Assembly: GCA_026388015.1 (NCBI GenBank)
Contig: JAPLKO010000049.1
Coordinates: 1 to 36,197, forward strand
Direction of reading: 5' to 3'
Length of the DNA: 36,197 nt
DNA from: Candidatus Firestoneibacteriota bacterium
GTDB taxonomy: Bacteria; Oederibacteriota; D2-FULL-39-29
The stretch's first letter is position 1; each line of letters starts with the position of its first letter. The position numbers and the translations under genes are program-made. A model generated the notes under the pieces. The model saw nothing but the letters and a program-made list of their open reading frames with translations. It ran no database searches and had not been told where the DNA came from. This document shows, piece after piece, positions 8,715 to 16,522 of the stretch.

Positions 8715-10937
8715 TTACTTCACGGGAGCGGCATCTGAAGGCTCGGAGCGGTTACCTGCGCGGTCGACCGCCACGATTTTATAGTATTTTATGCTGTCTT
8801 GAACATCCCAGTCTTTAAAGGTGTTCTCTTTAGGGCAGAACAGTAACGTTTCATTTGAAGGTGTCCAGGAGGATGTTTTGCTGCCATGCAGCTCATAATA
8901 AGCAAAATTCTGATCTTTTGACGCTTCCCAGTTCAAAGAAACCGTTTTAGAAGATCCGGATTTTGCAATAACACCCTTAACTTTTTCCGGAGGAAGAGAG
9001 TCAAGATTTGAAACCCCTGACGGAATAAAAGCATCATCATCGGAAAGACAGACTGAGTCAAGATAAGAAGCGCCGCCTTTTTCGCACATTACCTTAATTT
9101 CGTTTTTCCCGGCTTTTAGCTGCACTTTACCTGCCTTTACCCATTCCCATTTTGAAGAGAGAACAGATACTTTTCCAATACTCGGAAAACTGATACTCTG
9201 ATCAGGCTGGCCTCTAGTCCTGGCCCAGAGGGTATAGGAACATTCTGACGGGAGGTTTACAGGAATTGAAAAAGAAACAGCAGGGCCGGGTGAAAACCAG
9301 ACACACTGATCCCCCGCAGCCAGATAATCATTTTCCAAACGGGCAGGAACTTTTGCATCACCGTCTTCTGCTTCATAATATAAACGGTATTTACCGGGCT
9401 TAGAGCCGTAAGCTTCATTTGAGTACACTCTGCTTTCAAGTCCGGAGTGTTCTATAGAACTTACAACAAAACACAAACCGGAGTCTTTTGGAACTTTAAA
9501 CGAGGTCCCCTTAACAGGCTCCGGAGTAAGGAGCTTGTAAGGACCGCCGCTCGTTTTCGAACCATACACCAGCGTACCTTTTATTTCAAGGCGGATTTCG
9601 GGAAGCGTCCATTTCAAAGTTCCGTTGTCAAATACAAGGTCTTGAGGCGGATCCGGATGTTTGGCCACGGCAAAATAAACATCCTTTTCCCCCATCGCAT
9701 TACTGGTCCAAAATATTTTGGTTCCGTCCGGACTGGACGCAAGCCGCGGCTCTGCCCAGTAATCTTTTTTCTTTCCTTTTTGCTGGACAATAGAATTATG
9801 AAAAGCTATACGGTGCACCGTCCCGAGTTGTTCATCTGTTACAAATACTTTTACTATCATATTTTCAAAATAATTACCGCTTGTAGGTTCGGCAAAGGCA
9901 TAGTCAGAGGAGGAGTGCAGCCAGGAAATATGTCCGTTGCCCTCATTGTTAACCAGGTATTTTTCCCGGGTGCCGTCCTTTGAAATAAGTTTTATGCCTT
10001 TCTCCCTTTCCCTGTCATAAAAGATCATCATAGAGCCGTCCGGACTCCAGGAAGGATGACCCGGATGGCATTTTTTTCTAAATTTTGTATAGTACTCCTG
10101 CTCTCTTTTCCGGAAGGCATGGACTGCGGTTACACCGTCTGAGCCAACACAAAACCAGCCCGAATCCGCTTCACTGTCTTCATCATACCGCACAGGATGC
10201 TCTTTATCGCTAACCAGCTGTCCTTCATCCTGCTTACAGGCACGGCCTTTTAGCCGAGAATCTTCCGCATTTCGTAAAATATCAAAAGCCACTGTTTTAT
10301 TATTTTGCAGGTCATACAGATAACTCGGTCCGCCGCCGTAACAAATAATGTAGCGCCCGTCGGCGCTCGGCCCCTGACAGATAGATTTTGCCTTTGTTTT
10401 GGCAAGCTCTTTACTGCTTTTTGATTTTAAACTGTGCTCAAAAATACTCCCCTCACGGACAGAATAATGTAAATCCGGATTTACACGGCTCCAGCAGGGT
10501 CTGGACGCATCAAAACCTTTTTGTGTGACGTAATCTCTTGCGTTTGTCCCGTCCCCGTCCATTAGTAAACACTTACTTCTCTGGCTCAAGAACATTATTT
10601 TTGAACCGTCGGCGTTCCAGGGGGACATATCCTGGTACCAGTGATAGTCAGAAACATTATCCTGGGTGAGCTTCCACACCTCTCCGCCCAGGTCCGGGTC
10701 CTTAAATATACTCCTTTCCGTCTGGTAACTGCCGTCAGGCCTTTTTTGCGCGTCAGATATCTTACCTTTTCTCTCCATAAGCAAAGAAAGCCCCCACCCC
10801 TTAGGTTTGTTATAACTCTTAATCTTGGGGTAGGTGCTTTTTGAAGGATCATACGAAGTATTTTCTTCCCGGGAAAACATATTTATAGAAGCGGCAAACA
10901 CAAGCAGTACTGCAACCCGAAGTATTTTCCTTTTCAT
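8715..10937 (-). CDS. Secreted beta-propeller protein with carbohydrate-binding and fibronectin III-like domains
   Basis: The 740-residue protein has a signal peptide (1-22). Residues about 80-425 hold PD40/TolB-like propeller blades, each with an SPDG-type turn: SPWNADGSKIMFLSQR, GPSADGRYIICYGG, SWSPDGSMMIFYDR and SSPDGTKIFWTSN. The layout resembles oligogalacturonate lyase-like propellers, but lyase activity is not established. Residues about 430-510 form a first beta-sandwich. Residues 515-635 begin YYEAEDGDA, typical of CBM6/CBM35-like or malectin-like modules that bind sugars. Residues 650-735 are a fibronectin type III domain. AGGA before ATG 10937 supports the start. It lies 18 bases after the SGNH hydrolase gene in the GH2-led unit. 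The job is probably extracellular binding or depolymerisation of an acidic polysaccharide. Confidence 0.72.
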   Translation of the reverse strand: MKRKILRVAVLLVFAASINMFSREENTSYDPSKSTYPKIKSYNKPKGWGLSLLMERKGKISDAQKRPDGSYQTERSIFKDPDLGGEVWKLTQDNVSDYHWYQDMSPWNADGSKIMFLSQRSKCLLMDGDGTNARDYVTQKGFDASRPCWSRVNPDLHYSVREGSIFEHSLKSKSSKELAKTKAKSICQGPSADGRYIICYGGGPSYLYDLQNNKTVAFDILRNAEDSRLKGRACKQDEGQLVSDKEHPVRYDEDSEADSGWFCVGSDGVTAVHAFRKREQEYYTKFRKKCHPGHPSWSPDGSMMIFYDREREKGIKLISKDGTREKYLVNNEGNGHISWLHSSSDYAFAEPTSGNYFENMIVKVFVTDEQLGTVHRIAFHNSIVQQKGKKKDYWAEPRLASSPDGTKIFWTSNAMGEKDVYFAVAKHPDPPQDLVFDNGTLKWTLPEIRLEIKGTLVYGSKTSGGPYKLLTPEPVKGTSFKVPKDSGLCFVVSSIEHSGLESRVYSNEAYGSKPGKYRLYYEAEDGDAKVPARLENDYLAAGDQCVWFSPGPAVSFSIPVNLPSECSYTLWARTRGQPDQSISFPSIGKVSVLSSKWEWVKAGKVQLKAGKNEIKVMCEKGGASYLDSVCLSDDDAFIPSGVSNLDSLPPEKVKGVIAKSGSSKTVSLNWEASKDQNFAYYELHGSKTSSWTPSNETLLFCPKENTFKDWDVQDSIKYYKIVAVDRAGNRSEPSDAAPVK

Positions 10938-10955
10938 CTTGAATCCTTTTAATTT

Positions 10956-11702
10956 TTATTTTAAAGCAGGATTTGTATTTAGAAACTCAGGATTCATTTC
11001 AATAAGTACCGGGTTCATCTCATCCGCCCAGATCTGATATGCCTTTTCGGAAAAATGCTGCAAATCAGGCATAATATCTTTTGAGATACTCCCGTCTTTC
11101 TCGACTAACTTCGGGCTAAGGTCCAGATATTTTATTTTTTTGCCATCTGCAAGTTTTGAAATAATTTTATTGCAGATAACTATCTCTTTTCTATCTTTTT
11201 TTTCCGGCCCGCCTTTCCCTCTGGGTGTCACTCCAATAATCAGGATTTTACTATCCGGAAGTTTTTCCCGAAGCATCTTCACGATAAGCTTGACGCCTTC
11301 TGCTGTCTGCTCACCGTTTTCTCCCTCTTTGCTGCCCCAGGCAATATTGTTAGTACCTATCATAAGAACAACTACCTTAGGCGTAAGCCCTTCAGTCTGC
11401 CCCATCTGTATCCCGTCTATAATATGTCCCGTCCGGTAACCGCCATTTGAAAAATTAGCCGCTTTCAGGGGATGATAATATTTCCTCCAGAGTTTTCTCC
11501 CGGCCTTATTCCAGCCGTTAGTTATTGAATCTCCAAAAAATAGCAGATCAATATTGCCTCTTTTTGCGGCACTCATAAACTCTTCCCATCTGTCACCTTT
11601 CCTTTCAGCAATAAGCGCCCGGTTTTCGCCGCACATTTCTCCGCCGATTACTGCCAGGGTCATTACAACTGCTGCTGCTTTTCTTACGGTGTTAAGATTC
11701 AT
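10956..11702 (-). CDS. Secreted SGNH/GDSL-family esterase
   Basis: The 248-residue product has a hydrophobic N-terminal signal segment (about residues 8-25). All SGNH blocks are present: GDS with catalytic Ser59 (LLFFGDSITNGW), the Gly of NGGYRTG near 87, Asn118 in MIGTNN, and Asp213-x-x-His216 in DLQHFSEKAY. It most resembles the platelet-activating factor acetylhydrolase-like branch, which in glycan loci commonly removes acetyl groups from polysaccharides. AGGAGG before ATG 11702 gives a strong ribosome binding site. It is the second gene of the GH2-led unit, so a carbohydrate esterase role is likely. The natural ester is not known. Confidence 0.85.
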   Translation of the reverse strand: MNLNTVRKAAAVVMTLAVIGGEMCGENRALIAERKGDRWEEFMSAAKRGNIDLLFFGDSITNGWNKAGRKLWRKYYHPLKAANFSNGGYRTGHIIDGIQMGQTEGLTPKVVVLMIGTNNIAWGSKEGENGEQTAEGVKLIVKMLREKLPDSKILIIGVTPRGKGGPEKKDRKEIVICNKIISKLADGKKIKYLDLSPKLVEKDGSISKDIMPDLQHFSEKAYQIWADEMNPVLIEMNPEFLNTNPALK

Positions 11703-11771
11703 ATTTCCTCCTTTTGAATAATATTTTACCAGCTCAAATGCCTTACAATTAAATATTTTTTGGTAAGCCGG

Positions 11772-13532
11772 TTAGCAACTGACAAACGGCTTCTCACCGT
11801 ACTCGAGGGCTTTTTTTCCATAGTATTTTTGAAGCACGCCAAAAGCCAGTTTTTTCCTGAGATCCTTATCCACCAGACCTTTTCTGTTGTACCCGAGCTG
11901 GGTTTCGTTGTGTCTTAATTGGGATTTAAAGTCCATAAGAATCCAGGGAGTTGCTCCTTTTATAAAATTATGCCGTTCAAACATCCGAATCTTAGCGGCG
12001 TAGTAATATGCTTGATTATCTTCCGTCCAGCGCCGGTTCTTCGGTCCCCGGCTTCCCCTTACGGCTTCTGCCCCGGTTTCCGAAATTATCATAGGTTTTT
12101 TGAAATCTGTTGTAAAAAGCACGTCATCCAGCTGCTCTATCCTTCTGTCGTACCAGCCTACGTATTCGTTCCAGGAGGTAAAATCAGTTTTCCGGTAAAG
12201 TACATCGCGCATACGATAACCTTTTCTTTGAGGTAAGTCGCACCCCATTCCCGCAAAAGTGAGAAGCCGCGACGGATCCATTCTTCTTGCCAGATCTATA
12301 AGCCCGCCCATAAGTTTATTCCGGGAAGGTTTTTTTATCCAGGGTGTTTCGTTGCCTACGGACCAAATAATTATGGAAGGTCGGTTTATATCTCTTTTTA
12401 TAAGAGCCGTAAGCATTTCTGTACTCTGGGTTATCACGCTTTTTGCAGAAAAAATAGGGTCGTGAAATATGGGAATCTCAGCCCAAAGCATAAGTCCCAG
12501 TCGGTCCGCCGTACGAGCCATCCATTCAGTATGCGGATAATGCGCCATGCGTACAAAGTTACAGTTCAGTTCCTTTGCCAATTTCAGAAGTGCTTCCGCA
12601 TCCGCTTTAGAAACAGAGCGGTCGCTTCTTTTCGGGGACTCCCCGTGACAGCTGATACCTCTAAGCCATACAGGACGGTCGTTAAGTAAAATATCCGTAC
12701 CTTTTACTTCTATGGTTCTAAAACCTATCCCATCTTCGAAAATATCTTTTCCACATTTTACTCTGAGTTTGTACAGAACCGGTTTTTCCGTCGTCCAGGG
12801 TTTTGCTTCAATTACAAAAACTTTACTTCCCATACCGTTTGCCCCGATTGGAAGAACCGCCTTAAATCCAACCTCAGGAATCTCCACGTTTACGGAACGT
12901 TTTCCGCCGGCACCATCCAGTTGCACCTTTACTTCTGCGCGGATAGTATTATTATTTATGCTTTTTGTCACAACTCTAACATCGCTTATAAAAGTTTTTG
13001 GTACGGTGACTAATGAAACGGGCTGATGAATCCCCCCGCAGTTTAACCAGTCAAATTTGAAAGGCGGTATATTATAGTTACTTCTTGTATTGTCCACCCG
13101 TACAAGCAGGGTGTTTTTCGCTTTTAGCTTACCCGTGACTTCAACGCTAAAAGGAGCATAAGCGGCAATATTTGCTCCGGCCTTCACTTCATTCAGAAAA
13201 ACCTCACACTGATTAAGCACGCCTTCAAAATGCAAAAAGCTTCTGACGTTACTTTTTCTTGCCGCAGAACCTGCCGAAAATCTGCAGCAGTAAATGGCGG
13301 TACCTTCATAGTTCTCAAAACCTTTAAGAGCTCCCCATACTCCCGGAACTTTTATCTTTTCCATCCCGCCGAGACTCCAGTTATGCGGCTTTTCCCAGTT
13401 CTTCGGGGTAATATCCGCCGGATGCTTTGAAAAAAACTGACTTAAATTAGCGGAAGTAACAACTCTCATAGGATCTATTTGAAAATACCACGGCCCTTTT
13501 AACTCCTGTTTTTTTCTCGTAAAAAGCTGCAT
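11772..13532 (-). CDS. Glycoside hydrolase family 2 enzyme (beta-glucuronidase/galactosidase-like)
   Basis: From ATG 13532 the protein has 586 residues: an N-terminal sugar-binding sandwich, an immunoglobulin-like domain (about 180-275) and a TIM barrel. The acid/base Glu is E395 in WSVGNETPW and the nucleophile E485 in IISETGAEA. The segment WNEYVGWY recalls beta-glucuronidases. The frame stays open to 13598, but that longer start would lie upstream of the predicted transcription start, since the -35 box occupies 13593-13598. ATG 13532, preceded by GAGAG, is therefore preferred. There is no signal peptide, so the enzyme is probably cytoplasmic and acts on oligosaccharides already imported. 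It leads the unit containing the SGNH esterase, propeller protein, DUF1961-like protein and a GH123-like protein. Confidence 0.9.
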   Translation of the reverse strand: MQLFTRKKQELKGPWYFQIDPMRVVTSANLSQFFSKHPADITPKNWEKPHNWSLGGMEKIKVPGVWGALKGFENYEGTAIYCCRFSAGSAARKSNVRSFLHFEGVLNQCEVFLNEVKAGANIAAYAPFSVEVTGKLKAKNTLLVRVDNTRSNYNIPPFKFDWLNCGGIHQPVSLVTVPKTFISDVRVVTKSINNNTIRAEVKVQLDGAGGKRSVNVEIPEVGFKAVLPIGANGMGSKVFVIEAKPWTTEKPVLYKLRVKCGKDIFEDGIGFRTIEVKGTDILLNDRPVWLRGISCHGESPKRSDRSVSKADAEALLKLAKELNCNFVRMAHYPHTEWMARTADRLGLMLWAEIPIFHDPIFSAKSVITQSTEMLTALIKRDINRPSIIIWSVGNETPWIKKPSRNKLMGGLIDLARRMDPSRLLTFAGMGCDLPQRKGYRMRDVLYRKTDFTSWNEYVGWYDRRIEQLDDVLFTTDFKKPMIISETGAEAVRGSRGPKNRRWTEDNQAYYYAAKIRMFERHNFIKGATPWILMDFKSQLRHNETQLGYNRKGLVDKDLRKKLAFGVLQKYYGKKALEYGEKPFVSC

Positions 13533-13569
13533 TTTCTCTCTTTTTTTCGTTTTTTTAACGAACAGTATA

Positions 13570-13598
13570 ATTATAATACAATGCAATTCGTATAGCAA
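13570..13598 (-). promoter_or_regulatory. Predicted sigma-70 promoter for the GH2-led operon
   Basis: On the minus strand TTGCTA (13598-13593) and TATAAT (13575-13570) are exactly 17 bases apart. The leader to ATG 13532 would be about 31 bases. The promoter begins 15 bases after the T-run of the RNase P RNA terminator, so the two units are cleanly separated. Confidence 0.75.
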
Positions 13599-13612
13599 TA
13601 CTGAAATATTCT

Positions 13613-13650
13613 AAAAAAAGACCCCGCGTTGGGTTTACCCAAGCGGGGTC
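13613..13650 (-). terminator. Rho-independent terminator of the RNase P RNA gene
   Basis: On the minus strand GACCCCGCTTGGG pairs with CCCAACGCGGGGTC around a TAAA loop, with one bulged C (13650-13620). Seven T follow (13619-13613). This is a very stable hairpin. Confidence 0.95.
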
Positions 13651-13657
13651 ATATTTC

Positions 13658-14018
13658 GGTACCGGGCCGTAAGCCGAATTCTGTTCTTATAGCCATTTCT
13701 CTAAGGATATTGGTTACCCAATACCTCTTGCGACCTACCCGGGGAACTAAGCGGCGCCACTTTGTTGACTTCCCCCTATTTGGTCTTGCTCCGGATGGGG
13801 TTTGCCATGCCCCGTCAGTTACCTGACGAGCGGTGGGCTCTTACCCCGCCTTTTCACCCTTTCCTCGCCTTGCAGCGTTTGGAGGTATATTCTCTGTGGC
13901 ACTTTCCGTCCTTCTACCGTTACGGTAGAAAGCCCGCGAGTTACGCGGCATCTTGGCCTTCTGGAGTTCGGACTTTCCTCTTCCGCTATAAACGGAAGCG
14001 GCTATTCGCGCCGGCACC
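13658..14018 (-). ncRNA. rnpB: RNase P RNA, bacterial type A
   Basis: This is the catalytic RNA of RNase P, which trims the 5' ends of tRNA precursors. Conserved pieces appear in order on the minus strand: GAGGAAAGTCCGAACTCC near the 5' end (P3/P4 side), AGGGTGAAAAGG, GGTAAGAGCCCACCG, GGTAACTGACGGGG-type helices, GAGGTATTGGGTAACC, and ACAGAATTCGGCTTACGGCC near the 3' end. P1 is formed by GGTGCCGG at the 5' end (14018-14011) and CCGGTACC at the 3' end (13665-13658), which sets the limits at about 361 nucleotides. It starts ten bases after the stop codon of the zinc-ribbon gene and ends just before a strong terminator. Ends are good to a few bases. Confidence 0.96.
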
Positions 14019-14027
14019 AATTATTTC

Positions 14028-14732
14028 TTAATTATAAAGCATCCTTCCGCAGCTTTCGCAGAAAATAACTTTTTCATATTTTCTTACTTCTATCGCCTCC
14101 TGCGGTCTCAGATTCATGAAACAACATTGACAGCTGGTGCCTTCAATTTTTGCAATACCTTTCCCGCCGGCGCCAGCTCTTATTTCTTCGTATTTTTTTA
14201 GCAGAGTAATATTTTCAAGCTTTGAGGTCTCTGCTTCTCTTTGTTTTCTGACAGCTTCTATATCTTTATCGAGCGATTTCCCGTCTTCAATGCATTTTGC
14301 TTCCAGCTGTTTTAGTTTATCCTCTTCTGTTTTTATGGCGCTATTGCTTTCCGCAAGTTTGTTTTTATGATTATCTTCTTCTATCATAGCCGTAATTATT
14401 ATTACTTCCATCTTGCCGGCTTCTTCCGAACGGGTCTGAATCTCGTGCTTAATTGCAGCGTAAGAATTATTGTCTTTTACCGCATATTGTTGTTCCTGAA
14501 GCTTTTTAATATCCTGCATTTTTGCCGCAAGCTCCAGTTCCTGTAATTTCCTGTTTTTTAGACTTTCGTCGCCGCTTTTTTTTACAACAAGAAGAGCCGC
14601 CTGCGCCGCCGCAAGAGCCGCCTGCTGCCCGCCCAACTGTTTTGGAATATCCGCTTTACTTGACTCAATCTCGTCCATCTTTGAATCAAGCTCCTGTATC
14701 TTAAGTAATACTTCCAGATCCGTCTTAAGCAT
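14028..14732 (-). CDS. Coiled-coil protein with C-terminal C4 zinc ribbon
   Basis: The 234-residue protein is a long coiled coil (about residues 1-175) followed by a zinc ribbon. Its four Cys lie in CQCCFMNLRPQ and, about 20 residues later, FCESCGRMLYN. This is the C4-type zinc ribbon (DUF164/zf-RING_7-like) family, found across bacteria and usually annotated as a putative nucleic-acid-binding protein; its biochemical role is unsettled. It starts with ATG 14732 after GGGGG and lies 15 bases downstream of the aldolase gene, so the two are probably cotranscribed. Its last codons contain the -10 box of the RNase P RNA. Confidence 0.88.
   Translation of the reverse strand: MLKTDLEVLLKIQELDSKMDEIESSKADIPKQLGGQQAALAAAQAALLVVKKSGDESLKNRKLQELELAAKMQDIKKLQEQQYAVKDNNSYAAIKHEIQTRSEEAGKMEVIIITAMIEEDNHKNKLAESNSAIKTEEDKLKQLEAKCIEDGKSLDKDIEAVRKQREAETSKLENITLLKKYEEIRAGAGGKGIAKIEGTSCQCCFMNLRPQEAIEVRKYEKVIFCESCGRMLYN
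14031..14036 (-). promoter_or_regulatory. Consensus -10 box for the RNase P RNA inside the upstream gene
   Basis: TATAAT (14036-14031) lies 12 bases before the mapped 5' end of the RNA. The same six bases encode the last two residues (Tyr-Asn) of the zinc-ribbon protein. I find no good -35 hexamer at 16-18 bases, so the promoter may be weak or activator-dependent, or the RNA may be processed from a longer transcript. Confidence 0.5.
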
Positions 14733-14747
14733 TAAACCCCCGTACGT

Positions 14748-15392
14748 TCAAGTTTTCTTTTTATTCCAGTCTTCCAGGAACTTTTTAATTCCGGCATCCG
14801 TATAAGGATGCTTAAGCATTGTTTCCAAGACGCTCTTCGGTACGCTTACAATATCTACACCTGCCGAGGCAAGCTCTATCACGTGCATCGGTGTTCTTAT
14901 ACTGGCTGCCAGAACTTTGGCTTTGAACTGATAGATCTGAAAAATCTGCATAATTTGGGCCACCATCTCCGTGCCATAAGCCCCGCCATCGTCTACACGC
15001 CCGACAAAAGGTATCACAAAATCCGCGCCGGCCTTGGCAGCAAGCAAAGCCTGCGCCGGGGAAAAGACCAGGGTAAGACTGGTCATTATCTTTCTTTTTT
15101 TGAGCGTCGCTACGGCTTTGAGCCCTTCTTTGATCATCGGAAGTTTAATTACTATATTCTTTCCTATGTTCGAATATTCCTCGGCCTCTTTTATAATGCC
15201 GTCATAATCCAACGCTATCGGCTCCACATTTACGGGACCGTTTACAACTTTTGCTATTGCGCTTATCGCAGTGCGTATATCCGCCCCTCCCTTTGCAAGT
15301 ATGGAAGGATTAGTAGTAACACCGTCGCAAAGCCCGAGCTCGACATACTCTTTTATTTCGTTAACATCCGCTGTATCAAGATAAATTTGCAT
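14748..15392 (-). CDS. Transaldolase-like protein / fructose-6-phosphate aldolase
   Basis: The 214-residue product belongs to the short transaldolase (TalC/FSA) family, class I aldolases that form a Schiff base. The opening MQIYLDTADVNEIKEY, the motif DGVTTNPSILAK (Asn28) and the catalytic Lys83 in VIKLPMIKEGLKA all fit, as do SLTLVFSPAQALLAAKAGAD and PFVGRVDDGG. Length is that of the family. The TalC and FSA branches cannot be separated safely by eye, so transfer of dihydroxyacetone units in the pentose phosphate pathway or cleavage of fructose-6-phosphate are both possible. AGGAGG before ATG 15392 is a strong ribosome binding site. A class II aldolase gene precedes it. Confidence 0.93.
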   Translation of the reverse strand: MQIYLDTADVNEIKEYVELGLCDGVTTNPSILAKGGADIRTAISAIAKVVNGPVNVEPIALDYDGIIKEAEEYSNIGKNIVIKLPMIKEGLKAVATLKKRKIMTSLTLVFSPAQALLAAKAGADFVIPFVGRVDDGGAYGTEMVAQIMQIFQIYQFKAKVLAASIRTPMHVIELASAGVDIVSVPKSVLETMLKHPYTDAGIKKFLEDWNKKKT

Positions 15393-15473
15393 AACGCCCT
15401 CCTGCCTGCTTTTTTACAGATATTTATTGTATCAGAAAACAGAATAACATTAAAGAACTGATTAAATCGGCCG

Positions 15474-16136
15474 CTATACTCTTTTTTTAACAACCTCTCT
15501 TCTATATTTACCCTCATCTGATTTTGCCATTACGGCAAGCTGTTTTTTGTTGAACAATTTTACGCCGCCAAACGCCCCGGCCGCTATTAACGTTTTAACT
15601 GACATTTCAGAAAGCATTGTGCGGTAATAGGCTTCATCACTGTTTGCTCCGACGGCCAGTAAGCCGTGATTGGCTAAAAAAACTGCGTTATGATTTTTTA
15701 TTGCCGCTGCCGTTTGCAAAGCCATCTCCTTGCTTCCGGGCCACAAAAAAGGAAGAACCGGAACTTCTCCGAGAAGTGTATCCTGATCGGGAAAAAAAGC
15801 TTTCAGTGTTTTCTTCTGCATGCCATAGGCGATGGCATAAGGGCCGTGTGTATGCATAACACATTTAATATCTGCTCTTGCTTTGTAGCAGCCAAGATGC
15901 ATCGACGTTTCACAGGAAGGCTTTCCCTTCCCCGAAATCTGCCTGTTTGTTAGAATATCTACACCAACATAGTCAGAGGTTCTTGCATCTTCAATACAGG
16001 CGCCGGATTTTTTAATGTAAACAATATTTCCGACCCTGAGGCTCAAATTCCCCCCAGGCCCGATAACAACTCCGGCATTTGAAAGTTTTCTTCCGGCTTC
16101 CACCAGTTTTCTAAGAAGCAACACGTCTGCCTGCAC
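15474..16136 (-). CDS. Class II aldolase (L-fuculose/rhamnulose phosphate aldolase-like)
   Basis: The 220-residue protein belongs to the FucA/AraD zinc-dependent aldolase and epimerase family. The zinc ligands are visible as H95 and H97 (VMHTHGPYA) and H157 (FLANHGLLAVG), and the catalytic Glu is E76 in KPSCETSMH. The glycine-rich phosphate-binding region GPGGNLSLR lies near 27-35. Such enzymes split deoxysugar phosphates into dihydroxyacetone phosphate and lactaldehyde, which would suit a glycan-degrading cell, but the exact sugar is unknown. Translation begins at GTG 16136, preceded by AAGGAG. Its spacing to the transaldolase-like gene (80 bases) allows cotranscription. Confidence 0.88.
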   Translation of the reverse strand: MQADVLLLRKLVEAGRKLSNAGVVIGPGGNLSLRVGNIVYIKKSGACIEDARTSDYVGVDILTNRQISGKGKPSCETSMHLGCYKARADIKCVMHTHGPYAIAYGMQKKTLKAFFPDQDTLLGEVPVLPFLWPGSKEMALQTAAAIKNHNAVFLANHGLLAVGANSDEAYYRTMLSEMSVKTLIAAGAFGGVKLFNKKQLAVMAKSDEGKYRREVVKKRV

Positions 16137-16185
16137 TCTATTTCTCCTTCAGTCTATAGATATGTACCAATCCGGCCGGTAAACT

Positions 16186-16216
16186 AAAAAGCCGCGGAAG
16201 ACTCCCCGCGGCTTTG
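16186..16216 (-). terminator. Rho-independent terminator after tatA
   Basis: On the minus strand AAAGCCGCGG and CCGCGGCTTT form a stem (16215-16188) with a short GGAGTCTT-type loop, ending in five T. It separates tatA from the class II aldolase gene. Confidence 0.85.
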
Positions 16217-16218
16217 GT

Positions 16219-16389
16219 CTACTTCTTCTTGGTTTTTTTCTTGCTTTCCGCAGTCTCGTCTTTCATTGCGCTTTTGAACTCTTTTATAGATTTTCCAAGA
16301 GACCTTCCCACCTCGGGAAGTTTTCCTGCGCCAAAAATCAACAACGCAATGACAAGGATTATTATCAGCTCCGGCATACCTATGTTCAT
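16219..16389 (-). CDS. tatA: Twin-arginine translocase subunit TatA/E
   Basis: This 56-residue gene is easily missed because of its length. The protein starts [23 protein letters not shown]: one membrane-spanning segment, then the hinge [15 protein letters not shown] and an amphipathic helix (about 22-43), ending in a short tail very rich in lysine (ESKKKTKKK). This is the hallmark of TatA/TatE, which forms the pore of the Tat system that exports folded proteins. It has the expected Phe-Gly hinge and Pro25. No tatC or tatB is in the window. ATG 16389 follows a strong GGAGAGG site. The leader (16390-16522) contains an unusual long inverted repeat, and a terminator follows the stop, so tatA seems to be a single-gene unit. 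Confidence 0.93.
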   Translation of the reverse strand: MNIGMPELIIILVIALLIFGAGKLPEVGRSLGKSIKEFKSAMKDETAESKKKTKKK

Positions 16390-16400
16390 GTCCTCTCCTT

Positions 16401-16501
16401 CCCGTTAGAAAATTACGGGACTTTTTATCCTGTAGCTATGAGTGACTTCTTGAATTAATATATAACTGCTTACATGCAGGCTGGTTCTATTTTCTAACGG
16501 G
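16401..16501. repeat. 13-bp perfect inverted repeat in the tatA leader
   Basis: CCCGTTAGAAAAT at 16401-16413 is the exact reverse complement of ATTTTCTAACGGG at 16489-16501, with 75 bases between. The left arm also lies within a smaller local hairpin (CCCGT at 16401-16405 against ACGGG at 16415-16419). On the transcript two competing pairings are therefore possible immediately before the tatA ribosome binding site. Confidence 0.9.
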
Positions 16502-16522
16502 ACCAAGCCCTTGCTGCCGGCT

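Noticed and set aside
13629-14068. Three overlapping plus-strand frames of 65-89 codons
   Set aside because: They lie within or across the RNase P RNA gene and encode no recognisable protein; the RNA explains the sequence.
14808-15461. Plus-strand frame of 217 codons
   Set aside because: It is antisense to the transaldolase-like gene, which has clear motifs and a ribosome binding site; the antisense product looks like no known family.
16214-16408. Plus-strand frame of 64 codons
   Set aside because: It is antisense to tatA, whose product is unmistakable.
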